From: a virus
Direction: 5' to 3' (one strand)
Length of the DNA: 29,840 nucleotides
IMG/VR virus record: IMGVR_UViG_3300044996_000836
Span: 1-29,840 of that record
The first letter of the stretch is position 1. Each line of letters begins with the position of its first letter. A program made the translations under genes and the position numbers. The notes under the pieces were generated by a model, which was not told the origin of the DNA, made no database searches, and worked only from the letters and a program-made list of their open reading frames with translations. This document shows positions 6,976 through 14,147 of the stretch, piece by piece.

Positions 6976-8484
6976 TCACGCGAGCTTCCTCGCCAACTGC
7001 TCCTCCAGGATATCCTTCACCGTGAAGGGGATGATGACCGCGCCCGTGGCGCGGAAGTGGGCGTCGATCTCCTTCATGGCGTCGTCGGAGTAGCCGAAGG
7101 CCACGAAGAAGCCCTTGGGCTGGCGCTCGCGCGAAAGGACGCCGGCGAAGTCGCGGATGTCCGGCGAGCCCACGCGCTCCTTCTGCTTCACCTGGATCGG
7201 ATACCACGGCGCCGCGGTCAGCGCCAGTTCGCCCTCCTTGCCGTAGCGAGCCTTCGCTTCCGCGACGGCGGAGGCCGGGAAGATCCGCCCGTCGATGCCG
7301 TGGTCGCCCACCTGCGCGGCGTTCTTCTGGCCGCCCAAGGCGATGACCGCCCAGTTCTCGAACTCGAAGGGCGGTATGGCCCGGAGCTTCTCCTCCGTCC
7401 ACGGCAGGTCCCTGACCACGAAGCCGCGGCCGATCTTCCAGAGCCGCGCGTCTTCCTGCAACCCGCACACATCTCGCAGCCTCTTCGCCATGACCCGGCA
7501 GGCCGTCGGCGAAACGTCGATCCCGATCCACTGCCGCCCGAGCTTCTGCGCCGCCACGAGCGCCGTCCCGCACCCGCAGAAGGCATCGAGCACGATGTCG
7601 TTCCCGTTACTGCTCGCCTGGATGATTCGCTCCAGCAGCGCGAGCGGCTTCTGGGTCGGGTAGCCGAGGGCCTCATCTGCAAACTTGGTCAACCCGCCCA
7701 GGGATGGAATGTCATCCCATATCGAGTCGACCGGAATGCCCTTCAACTCCATCTCGTAGCGCTTCAACTTGGGAACGCCTCCCTCAGCGGGGAAGTAGAC
7801 ACGGCCGTCCGCGGCGAGCTTCTCCAACTCCGCCGGTGGCCTCACCCAATGGCGGCCGCGCCCGATCTTCGCCGGGTTCACGCCGCGCCAAGTCTCGCCG
7901 GTCTCGCCATTTCTCAAGCCGGCGCCCGTGATATCGGCGCGCCAGTGCTTTCCCCTCTCAGCCACATATTCATCCTCGTAGATGAAATACTTCGCGATAT
8001 AGCTCTCGGGGTACGGTTTCACCTCAACGTTGAATACCGGCTTCCCGCCGTTGGAGTAGCGGAAGAGGATATCGTGCACGTGGCCAAAGCCGTGTGTGTC
8101 GGCGTGAGCCGTCGTCCGCTTCCACACGATCTCGTTCTGGAACTGCTCCTCCCCGAAGATCCCGTCGAGCATGACCTTGACGTAGTGGGAGGCGTGCCAG
8201 TCGCAGTGGTAGTAGAACGAGCCCGTCGGTTTCAGCACCCGGTGGAGCTCCACACACCGCGGGCGCATGTAATCCAGGTACGCCTGCGTCGAGGCGTGGC
8301 GGTCCTCGAAGGCGCGCCGCTCCTTCGTCTCGCCCCAGAAGACCTCGTAGTTCCGGTTGGAGTTGAACGGCGGGTCGATGTAGACGAGGTCGACGCACCC
8401 ACCCGGCAGCCGCCGAAGCTGCTCCAGGCAGTCCCCGCACCAGACCACGCGGGTATCGACGAGGGAGGATGGCTTGCGCGCCAT
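6976..8484 (-). CDS. DNA methyltransferase fused to an Mrr-like restriction nuclease domain
   Basis: 502 aa from ATG 8484. Residues 1-340 form an amino-methyltransferase with motif IV first (DPPF, 37-40) and the SAM-binding motif I late (VLDAFCGCGT, 298-307), the beta-class order; the part between holds the probable target recognition region. Residues 375-500 look like a PD-(D/E)xK Mrr-type nuclease: 'GDHGIDGRI' (Asp398), 'WYPIQVKQ' (Gln431, Lys433) and 'SPDIRDFAGVL'. The protein may thus methylate self DNA and cut foreign DNA, a one-protein restriction-modification system, or the nuclease domain may be an inactive targeting module. It is the last gene of the leftward repressor operon, starting 4 nt after the previous stop. 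Reading frames inside on the other strand are shadows. Confidence 0.85.
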   Translation of the reverse strand: MARKPSSLVDTRVVWCGDCLEQLRRLPGGCVDLVYIDPPFNSNRNYEVFWGETKERRAFEDRHASTQAYLDYMRPRCVELHRVLKPTGSFYYHCDWHASHYVKVMLDGIFGEEQFQNEIVWKRTTAHADTHGFGHVHDILFRYSNGGKPVFNVEVKPYPESYIAKYFIYEDEYVAERGKHWRADITGAGLRNGETGETWRGVNPAKIGRGRHWVRPPAELEKLAADGRVYFPAEGGVPKLKRYEMELKGIPVDSIWDDIPSLGGLTKFADEALGYPTQKPLALLERIIQASSNGNDIVLDAFCGCGTALVAAQKLGRQWIGIDVSPTACRVMAKRLRDVCGLQEDARLWKIGRGFVVRDLPWTEEKLRAIPPFEFENWAVIALGGQKNAAQVGDHGIDGRIFPASAVAEAKARYGKEGELALTAAPWYPIQVKQKERVGSPDIRDFAGVLSRERQPKGFFVAFGYSDDAMKEIDAHFRATGAVIIPFTVKDILEEQLARKLA

Positions 8485-8488
8485 GACG

Positions 8489-9079
8489 CTACGCGGCCGC
8501 GGCGATCGGCGCCGAGGCGGCGCCAGCTTCGAGCATTGCCGCCTGAGCCAAGCTATCGGCGCCCATCGGCCTGACCCGGTCACAGGTTTCGGCGATGGCA
8601 TCTTTCAGGGCCTTGAGGCTGCGGTGCGCCAAGAGCGCAGGAATGCCGAGCAGCAGCGACAGGGCTAGGACCAGAAGACCGAGCGTGGACGTGAGGAGCA
8701 TGTACTTCTGCATCTTGCGGATGGCGCTGCGGCGTACCCCATCGACGAACCGCCGCACCTCAGGGTCCGGAGAGTAGAACCGCCGCTGGATCTCCTCGCG
8801 AACGAACTCCCGCGCCTCGTCTGAAATCGTGCTGACCAGGTACAGCATGCCCATGAAGCGAAGGTGTTCAGCCCACCGCAGGTTCGCATTGAGAAAACGG
8901 CGCAACTCAAGATAGGCGGTGTCCTCAAGGCCCCGCGGCCGAGCGGCAAAGAATGCCCGCGCTTCGTCTCTCAGCCGGAACACCTCGTCCCGCGTGACCG
9001 CCAGCCGGGCGCTCTTCCAAAGGCCCCATATCCCGATGAGTGCGGGAACGCCGAGGCATGCAATCGCCAGATCGTTCAT
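8489..9079 (-). CDS. Two-helix membrane protein in repressor operon
   Basis: 196 aa from ATG 9079, overlapping the previous stop by 4 nt (ATGA). One membrane segment is at the N-terminus (residues 3-21, 'DLAIACLGVPALIGIWGLW'), followed by a charged, helical soluble domain of about 100 residues, and a second strong membrane segment at 126-150 ('YMLLTSTLGLLVLALSLLLG...'). The C-terminus is Ala-rich. No family recognised. Membrane proteins expressed with a phage repressor often block superinfection, which is the preferred hypothesis. Confidence 0.68.
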   Translation of the reverse strand: MNDLAIACLGVPALIGIWGLWKSARLAVTRDEVFRLRDEARAFFAARPRGLEDTAYLELRRFLNANLRWAEHLRFMGMLYLVSTISDEAREFVREEIQRRFYSPDPEVRRFVDGVRRSAIRKMQKYMLLTSTLGLLVLALSLLLGIPALLAHRSLKALKDAIAETCDRVRPMGADSLAQAAMLEAGAASAPIAAAA

Positions 9080-9492
9080 GTCCGCTCCTCCCGCCTGGGC
9101 GTAGTGCCCACCGCCGTCAAGCCGCTGGACGACCGCTGCGGGTCTGCTCCCTCGATCGTCTTTCTGAGCGCGTCCACCTGCCGCACAAGACCTTTGTTCC
9201 GGCGCTGCGCAGTCACACCGTACACTACGCCTCCGCCGCCCACAAGAAAAGGAATCCACTGCCCGGCTCCCAATGCCGTGAACACACCAGCCATGGCCTG
9301 GATCGCTTCCGCCGGCCTGCCCGACACCTGAGCGGCCATCTTCGTTATCGCCCACACCGACCCGAAGATCATTCCATACTTCAGGAGCGCCTTCACCACG
9401 TCGCAGCCGGCGACGAAACGAACACTCTTCTCATGGTGCTTGATGGCCGCCAGTTCGCCGCGGCGAATGGACCTCTGCTTCGGCTGTGCCAT
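9076..9492 (-). CDS. Small membrane protein in repressor operon
   Basis: 138 aa from ATG 9492, chosen because GAGGGGGG lies about 7 nt upstream; a GTG at 9516 overlapping the repressor stop (GTGA) is the alternative. Two hydrophobic segments are visible (about residues 35-54 and 66-94, the latter Gly-rich), followed by a polar C-terminal tail with 'RRNKGLVRQVDALRKTI'. It is sandwiched between the repressor and another membrane protein with overlapping ends. Function unknown; a superinfection-exclusion role is plausible from position only. Confidence 0.65.
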   Translation of the reverse strand: MAQPKQRSIRRGELAAIKHHEKSVRFVAGCDVVKALLKYGMIFGSVWAITKMAAQVSGRPAEAIQAMAGVFTALGAGQWIPFLVGGGGVVYGVTAQRRNKGLVRQVDALRKTIEGADPQRSSSGLTAVGTTPRREERT

Positions 9493-9512
9493 CCCAACCC
9501 CCCTCGCTCGCC

Positions 9513-10184
9513 TCACCCCGCGCGCTTGGCGCTTCGTTCAGCCTGGCGGCGTTTCAGCGCCTCTATCCCGCCGCCCTCCAACAGAGCATGCAGCGTCTTG
9601 CGTATGTCGTCGAGCCCGGTCTCGATCTCTCCGAGCCGCTTCAGTACCGCCGGGTCGCAGAGGACCTCCGGCCCGGCCTGGCACGGCGGCGCCTCTCCCC
9701 GCGAATTGTCCAAGGGTTGGACAATCGCGCCCTCCGGCTTCAGCGGCCCCAGGCGATCCGCGGCGGCGGGCGGCGGAAACCCAACCGTGATATGCGAAGC
9801 CGATTCCAGAGCCGCCAGCCGCCGAAGCTCGTCAGGCGTCATGCCCCGGTCGCCCGATAGCACGGCCTCCACGGCGCCCGTGGTCATACGGAGGGCGGCG
9901 GCAATGACGGGCCATTCTTCCTGTCGGATGAACTGACACCAACGCAGCCTCCCAGGCTCTGTTGGGACCGGGCAGGGAAACGTTTTGAGGCCACATTCCG
10001 CCTCAAGAAGTTCCAGGCGCCGCAGCAGTTTCGGGCCGGCCCCACGTTCGCCTTTCCTCGCGAAATCCAGCATCGCGCGGCTGATGCCCAGACGGTGAGC
10101 CAAGCCGCCCCACGACACGGAAAGAGCGCCCTTGAGAACCCGCAGGCGATCTCCAACGAAATTCCTACTCTTCCCTATTGACAC
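9513..10184 (-). CDS. Phage repressor (HTH, c-type)
   Basis: 223 aa starting at GTG 10184. The N-terminal 60 residues fit a lambda-type helix-turn-helix ('WGGLAHRLGISRAMLDFARKGERG'), and a second helical segment ('WPVIAAALRMTTGAVEAVLSGDRG', about 90-113) looks like another HTH. The C-terminal half has a Pro-rich linker and a helical end ('GEIETGLDDIRKTLHALLEGG') suited to oligomerisation; there is no peptidase domain. It is transcribed divergently from the early genes: its start codon overlaps the TTGACA box of the early promoter, so its own transcription and the early promoter share the same control region. It heads the lysogeny operon (repressor, two membrane proteins, methyltransferase). 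Confidence 0.8.
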   Translation of the reverse strand: MSIGKSRNFVGDRLRVLKGALSVSWGGLAHRLGISRAMLDFARKGERGAGPKLLRRLELLEAECGLKTFPCPVPTEPGRLRWCQFIRQEEWPVIAAALRMTTGAVEAVLSGDRGMTPDELRRLAALESASHITVGFPPPAAADRLGPLKPEGAIVQPLDNSRGEAPPCQAGPEVLCDPAVLKRLGEIETGLDDIRKTLHALLEGGGIEALKRRQAERSAKRAG

Positions 10185-10206
10185 GGTTGGAACTCAGTTG
10201 TAGAAC
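10178..10206 (+). promoter_or_regulatory. Early promoter and operator region
   Basis: TTGACA (10178-10183), a 17-nt spacer and TAGAAC (10201-10206) form a good sigma-70 promoter. The ATG of the Ner-like gene follows after exactly 7 nt (10214), so the early mRNA is predicted to be leaderless. The spacer contains AACTcAGTT (10191-10199), a small palindrome, and two similar half-sites GTTGgAAC and GTTGtagAAC, candidates for repressor or Ner binding. Confidence 0.72.
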
Positions 10207-10213
10207 AGTACGC

Positions 10214-10396
10214 ATGATAGTGCCCGTCACGACGAAAGGCAAAGGTATTCGGCCGATTCGCCATCACGGAATCAGCGCGGCGGCGAAGCAGCTTGGAGTG
10301 ACGCGCTTTCACCTGCTCCGCGTGATTCACGGGGAGCGCCAGAGTAGGCGCCTTGAGCGCTGGCTGGCGAAGAACATGAAAGGCCCACCGCAGTGA
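10214..10396 (+). CDS. Ner/Cro-like DNA-binding protein
   Basis: 60 aa. A helix-turn-helix is visible at residues 18-46 ('GISAAAKQLGVTRFHLLRVIHG'), followed by a short basic helix. As the first gene of the early operon, facing the repressor, it corresponds in position and size to Mu Ner or lambda Cro, turning down early and repressor transcription. The start at ATG 10214 is preferred to the in-frame TTG at 10178, because the latter lies inside the promoter. Its stop overlaps the next start (GTGA). Confidence 0.75.
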   Translation: MIVPVTTKGKGIRPIRHHGISAAAKQLGVTRFHLLRVIHGERQSRRLERWLAKNMKGPPQ

Positions 10397-10872
10397 AGCG
10401 TGCAGCAGCGAAGAAGTGGGTCGCGGGGCCGAACTACAAGCGGGTGGCCGATCTCAGCGCGGAAGTTGAGGCGGATGGCGCCGCCCTGATGGCTCTCGCG
10501 CTGCGCAATCCGGAGAGCGAGCGGCTGCTGCGGCGCGCGGCGTCTTACTGCACATCAATCGCCGGCGTCTTGCGCCTGTGCAACGCGGAGCTCGTCGGCC
10601 CCCTCAGCTTCACCGTTTGCGAGGGGCTGTTCATGGCGGAATGCTTCTGGCGGCGGGGAGATGGCCCAGAGCTCGCGCTGCATCATCTCGCAGAGCGCGT
10701 GAGCCGATGGCGCGAGAGCCGCCCCACCTCGCTGTGCGGGCCGGGTGCCGGTCGCGGCGGCTCCCATGCAAAGGGGCCTTGCCGACGCCTCCGGGTGATG
10801 CCCCGGCCCGCTTCCTCTTCCGCCGGCACCAATGCCGGCGCGCAACCAGACCCGAAAGGAGAGACGGCATGA
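10393..10872 (+). CDS. Unknown early protein
   Basis: 159 aa with a GTG start overlapping the previous stop. Residues 1-110 are largely helical ('RVADLSAEVEADGAALMALALRNPESERLLRRAAS') with several Cys; the last 50 residues are Gly/Pro/Arg-rich and probably disordered. No family recognised. It lies between the Ner-like gene and the ParB-domain gene, with 4-nt overlaps on both sides. Confidence 0.6.
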   Translation: MKRAAAKKWVAGPNYKRVADLSAEVEADGAALMALALRNPESERLLRRAASYCTSIAGVLRLCNAELVGPLSFTVCEGLFMAECFWRRGDGPELALHHLAERVSRWRESRPTSLCGPGAGRGGSHAKGPCRRLRVMPRPASSSAGTNAGAQPDPKGETA

Positions 10873-11780
10873 AGCACGCGAGCACGAGCGAGTTGAGGAT
10901 CCACCCGGACACGGCCGCGATCCCGGCCCTGACTCCAGCGCAGTACGAGTCCCTCAAGGCGGGCATCGAGCGGAATGGGATCCTCCAACCGTTGACCGTG
11001 GATGAGGAAGGCCGCGTGATCGACGGCCGGCATCGGCTGAAGATCGCCGCCGAACTCGGCCTGGAGGCCGTTCCTGTCAACACGGTCGCCGGCGCGGATG
11101 CCGCCCTCCTCGCGTGCGACCTGGCCGTCGACCACAGGAACCTCACGAAGTCCGGCCGCACCCTCGTCCTCTACTTGGCGCACCCCGGTCTGGCGAAAGG
11201 CTCGGAGGACCGGCGGAAGGGCAACCTGATCCCCGGCGCGCGGCAGAAGGCGGCTCTCGATGTGATTGGAATCACATCGAGAAAACACGGGGAAAACTGC
11301 GATTTCCTGACCATCGCGGACCGCTACCGCGTGCCCCGTGAGTACTTCTCCATGCTCGGCGAGATCGAGGAGTCTTGCAGGGGCAATCCGGACCTCTGGG
11401 AGGAGTGCAAGCGGCAGATTCTGGAGGACGAGAAGGGCATCGGCGCCGTGAAGGCCGGGGTCGGCGGGGCGTTGGTCGCCAAGGGCAAGAAGCGAGCGGA
11501 TACGAAGTACGCGCAGCTGGCGGCGCGGACCGCCTCATCCCTGGCGGGCGTTTTCCGCGAGTGGCCACGCATCCGGTGGGATGACGAGGACGCCCACCAT
11601 CGCGTGAGGGCGATGAACGGCCTGACCGCGGCGATCCTGACCATGCCCGACGAGATCCGCCACATGGTGGCAGAGAGCATGGTGCACTGGCCGCGGGCGG
11701 ACCTGGAAGACATCGCCAAGCGCGTCAAGGCCGCCCTCGCGAAGACTCCGACCGACCGCCCGAAACCGCGCGTCGTCTGA
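10869..11780 (+). CDS. ParB N-terminal domain protein
   Basis: 303 aa. The N-terminal 90 residues match the ParB/sulfiredoxin fold: 'RIHPDTAAIPALTPAQYESL', 'GIERNGILQPLTVDEEGRVI', then the signature 'DGRHRLKIAAELGL'. A central part is HTH-like ('ITSRKHGENCDFLTIADRYRVPREYFSML'), and the C-terminus is basic helix. ParB-domain proteins stand just before the transposase in several groups of Mu-like phages, where their role (regulation, or helping target or replicate DNA) is not settled. CTP-binding or nuclease activity is possible for this fold. The start ATG overlaps the previous stop (ATGA) and has a GGAGA ribosome binding site. Confidence 0.85.
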   Translation: MKHASTSELRIHPDTAAIPALTPAQYESLKAGIERNGILQPLTVDEEGRVIDGRHRLKIAAELGLEAVPVNTVAGADAALLACDLAVDHRNLTKSGRTLVLYLAHPGLAKGSEDRRKGNLIPGARQKAALDVIGITSRKHGENCDFLTIADRYRVPREYFSMLGEIEESCRGNPDLWEECKRQILEDEKGIGAVKAGVGGALVAKGKKRADTKYAQLAARTASSLAGVFREWPRIRWDDEDAHHRVRAMNGLTAAILTMPDEIRHMVAESMVHWPRADLEDIAKRVKAALAKTPTDRPKPRVV

Positions 11781-11793
11781 AAGGACCGCGCCC

Positions 11794-12198
11794 ATGAACG
11801 AGGCCAAGCTCATAGAGGCGTTGAAGGCCCTCGCCGAAGCCCTGCCGGAGAGTATTCGCCGCGCGGCCTTCGGCGAGCCGCGCGGGGCGCAGATTGCGGA
11901 AGCGGGGGGCGAGGCCTCTGAGTATGACGAGGCGGCGTGCCGCTTCCCGTCCGAGTTCTCCGAGGCGAACAGGCTGGCGAGCGAGCAGGGAGTCGTATGC
12001 CGCTCCGCCATCGCGAAGGCGGCCGCCGTGCTCCACTTCCGGGCGCTGATGAGCCGCGGACTGTCTGGCAACCACGCGAGTCTCCACGTCGGGGTCCCGT
12101 TCTGCACGATGTACCGCTGGCAGAGGAGGTTTGCCGACTTCGGAGTTCAGGGGCTGATCGCCAAGAAGTCTCCGGGCCGGCCGAGGAAGATACGATGA
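11794..12198 (+). CDS. HTH protein upstream of transposase (possible split transposase DNA-binding subunit)
   Basis: 134 aa. The C-terminal half is a transposase-type helix-turn-helix: 'RALMSRGLSGNHASLHVGVPFCTMYRWQRRFADFG', ending in a basic 'KKSPGRPRKIR'. The N-terminal half is acidic helix. In Mu the end-binding domains are part of MuA; here this protein overlaps the transposase start by 4 nt and ends with a linker-like basic tail. It could bind phage ends or an internal enhancer. A ribosome binding site (GAAAGGA) is present. Confidence 0.72.
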   Translation: MNEAKLIEALKALAEALPESIRRAAFGEPRGAQIAEAGGEASEYDEAACRFPSEFSEANRLASEQGVVCRSAIAKAAAVLHFRALMSRGLSGNHASLHVGVPFCTMYRWQRRFADFGVQGLIAKKSPGRPRKIR

Positions 12199-14075
12199 CC
12201 GCACGCGCCGCCGCTTGTCACCACTCGATGCTCGCCCAGACCGATGTCCTTCGCGACATGCGCGAACGCGGGCTCACGTGGGGGCAGGTCGCAGCGGCGC
12301 TCGGCGTGAGCGCGGCGACGGCGATCCGCCTGGGGAAGCGGCGGCGCGATTTCGATGCGGGCAAGCGGCGCGACCTCGCGCCGCGCACGGCGCCGGGCCG
12401 CCCGGCGCTGGCCGACAAGCTGACCCCGGAGGCGCGGGACTTCCTCAAGCGAAAGGTGCTCCAGTGCGGGAGCAAGGCGCTGACGGCCTACTACTTCGCG
12501 CACGATCCACTGTGCCCGGACGACCTGCGGGAGAAGTTCCTCACCATGAAATCGATCCCCCTCAGCATCCGCCGGGCGATGCACGTGACGGCCGACGCAA
12601 AGGCGCACTACCGTGGGCCAAAGGCGGAGTCGGCGGCCGGCATCAAGTGCAGCCACGACGGAATGGTGATCGAACCGGCGAGCGGCCGGCGGCGGGAACT
12701 GGCCGCCGGCGACATCTACCTCTCGGACGACATGAGCCGGAACATCCCGTTCTGGTTCGAACTCGCCGACGGCGAGCGCGAGACGCGGGCGCGCCGCGGC
12801 GACAAGCTGGCGGAGCGGCACGGCGTGGCGATCGGCCGGCAGGGACTCTTCACGATGGACGCCCGCGGAAAGTTGCTCGGCGTCTCGCTGATCGGCTGCG
12901 CGCGCGACGCCTACACCTCGGCCGACGTGCTGCGGCACTTCTGGCGGATCGTCTCGGACTTCGGCTACCCGCGCCTTCAGTGGGTTCTGGAGAAGGGCGT
13001 GTGGTCCTCGCGTTGCATCGACGGCTCGCGGGTGTGGTGCAGCGATGAGGAGCGCGAGCAGATGGTTTCCGGGCTCGGCCAGTTCGGCTTCGACGTGTGC
13101 CACGTTTCGACAAGCCAGGGGAAGGCGCTGATCGAGGGCTGGTTCAACTTCTTCCAGCGCGCGCAATCGCTACAGGAGGGCGCGCCGGACATCGGGCGGA
13201 ACCGCGGCGAAATGGAGCGCGAGGCGGCGCTCATGCGGCGCATCCAGGCCGGCGTTGTGCATCCCGCCGAGGCGGGCATGCCGGACTTCGCCGAGGCGCT
13301 CAAGATGGACTTCGACACCTGCGTCTTCCTGAACGCGAAACCGAAGAGCGGCCGGATCCAGCGTGGCGTGCCCGACGAGGTGTGGGCTCGCGATACGGCC
13401 GCGCGACCCCTGACGACGCCGGCGTCCGAGCATCGCGGCCACTTCCTGCCGGTCAAACTGGAGACGGAGATCCGCGGCGGTCACGTCGAGAAGAAGATCG
13501 CCGGCGACGTCTTCCGCTTCACGATCCCGGAACTCTTCGCGGTCTGCGGGTCTCACTATCGCGTGCTGATGTGCTTCGACCCGACCGACCCGGAATCGGG
13601 CGCCGAGATCTACAACCTGGAGCGCGGCGCCAGGAACGAGCAGGGCTTCGCCTTCATGCAGCACATTGGGACCGCCGAGTACGCCGCGCCGCGGCCGCTG
13701 TTTGGCTACTCCGACGAGGTCGCCGCCGACGTGGCTCGCCGCAAGCGCTACCAGCGGGCGGTCAAGACGGCCTATGCCGGCACGGGCCTCTTCGGCAAGC
13801 GCGCCTCGTGGGCCGTTGAGGCGCGCGACGGCCTGGGCGCCGTCTCCCGCATCGAGATTTCGGCCGGCCAGTCCGGGTCCTCCCCGATCGGCGCCGGTAG
13901 CGCCTCCGGGTCTCCTTCCCGGCTGGCCGGCCCTGATGTTCCGGCCGCCACCGTGCGCGTGCCGGCGCCGATCCGGCGGCGGGAACTCACGGAGGAGGAC
14001 GTGGCGCGGCTCAACCGGGAGTCGGACGAGATCGAGGCGCAGATGCGCGCGAACGGCCAACTGCTGGGTGTGTGA
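12195..14075 (+). CDS. Mu-type DDE transposase (MuA analogue)
   Basis: 626 aa from ATG 12195 (ATGA overlap with the previous gene). Residues 18-50 are an HTH ('GLTWGQVAAALGVSAATAIRLGKRRR'). The RNase H-like catalytic core runs from about 172: 'GDIYLSDDMS' (Asp178/179), 'GLFTMDARGKLLGVSLI', 'LQWVLEKGVWSS' and 'SQGKALIEGWFNFFQR' (Glu314). A beta-barrel-like region follows ('FTIPELFAVCGSHYRVLMCFDP') as in MuA. At the expected second Asp the sequence has Glu266, so the triad reads D-E-E. The C-terminus ('RRRELTEEDVARLNRESDEIEAQM') could contact the MuB-like ATPase encoded next. The enzyme integrates and replicates the phage by transposition. Confidence 0.9.
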   Translation: MTARAAACHHSMLAQTDVLRDMRERGLTWGQVAAALGVSAATAIRLGKRRRDFDAGKRRDLAPRTAPGRPALADKLTPEARDFLKRKVLQCGSKALTAYYFAHDPLCPDDLREKFLTMKSIPLSIRRAMHVTADAKAHYRGPKAESAAGIKCSHDGMVIEPASGRRRELAAGDIYLSDDMSRNIPFWFELADGERETRARRGDKLAERHGVAIGRQGLFTMDARGKLLGVSLIGCARDAYTSADVLRHFWRIVSDFGYPRLQWVLEKGVWSSRCIDGSRVWCSDEEREQMVSGLGQFGFDVCHVSTSQGKALIEGWFNFFQRAQSLQEGAPDIGRNRGEMEREAALMRRIQAGVVHPAEAGMPDFAEALKMDFDTCVFLNAKPKSGRIQRGVPDEVWARDTAARPLTTPASEHRGHFLPVKLETEIRGGHVEKKIAGDVFRFTIPELFAVCGSHYRVLMCFDPTDPESGAEIYNLERGARNEQGFAFMQHIGTAEYAAPRPLFGYSDEVAADVARRKRYQRAVKTAYAGTGLFGKRASWAVEARDGLGAVSRIEISAGQSGSSPIGAGSASGSPSRLAGPDVPAATVRVPAPIRRRELTEEDVARLNRESDEIEAQMRANGQLLGV

Positions 14076-14083
14076 ACGAAATC

Positions 14084-14128
14084 GGCCCGGCGCCTGCCGC
14101 CTTGGCGGGTGATGCAGGACACCGGGCC
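14084..14128 (+). other. RNA hairpin between transposase and MuB-like genes
   Basis: GGCCCGG (14084-14090) pairs perfectly with CCGGGCC (14122-14128), with further inner pairing CCTGC (14093-14097)/GCAGG (14114-14118). It fills most of the 72-nt gap between transposase and ATPase and is followed by AGGAGAAGGAAG, the ribosome binding site of the latter. No T-tract follows, so it is more likely an RNA-stability or partial-termination element than a full terminator. Confidence 0.5.
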
Positions 14129-14147
14129 AATCAGGAGAAGGAAGAGT

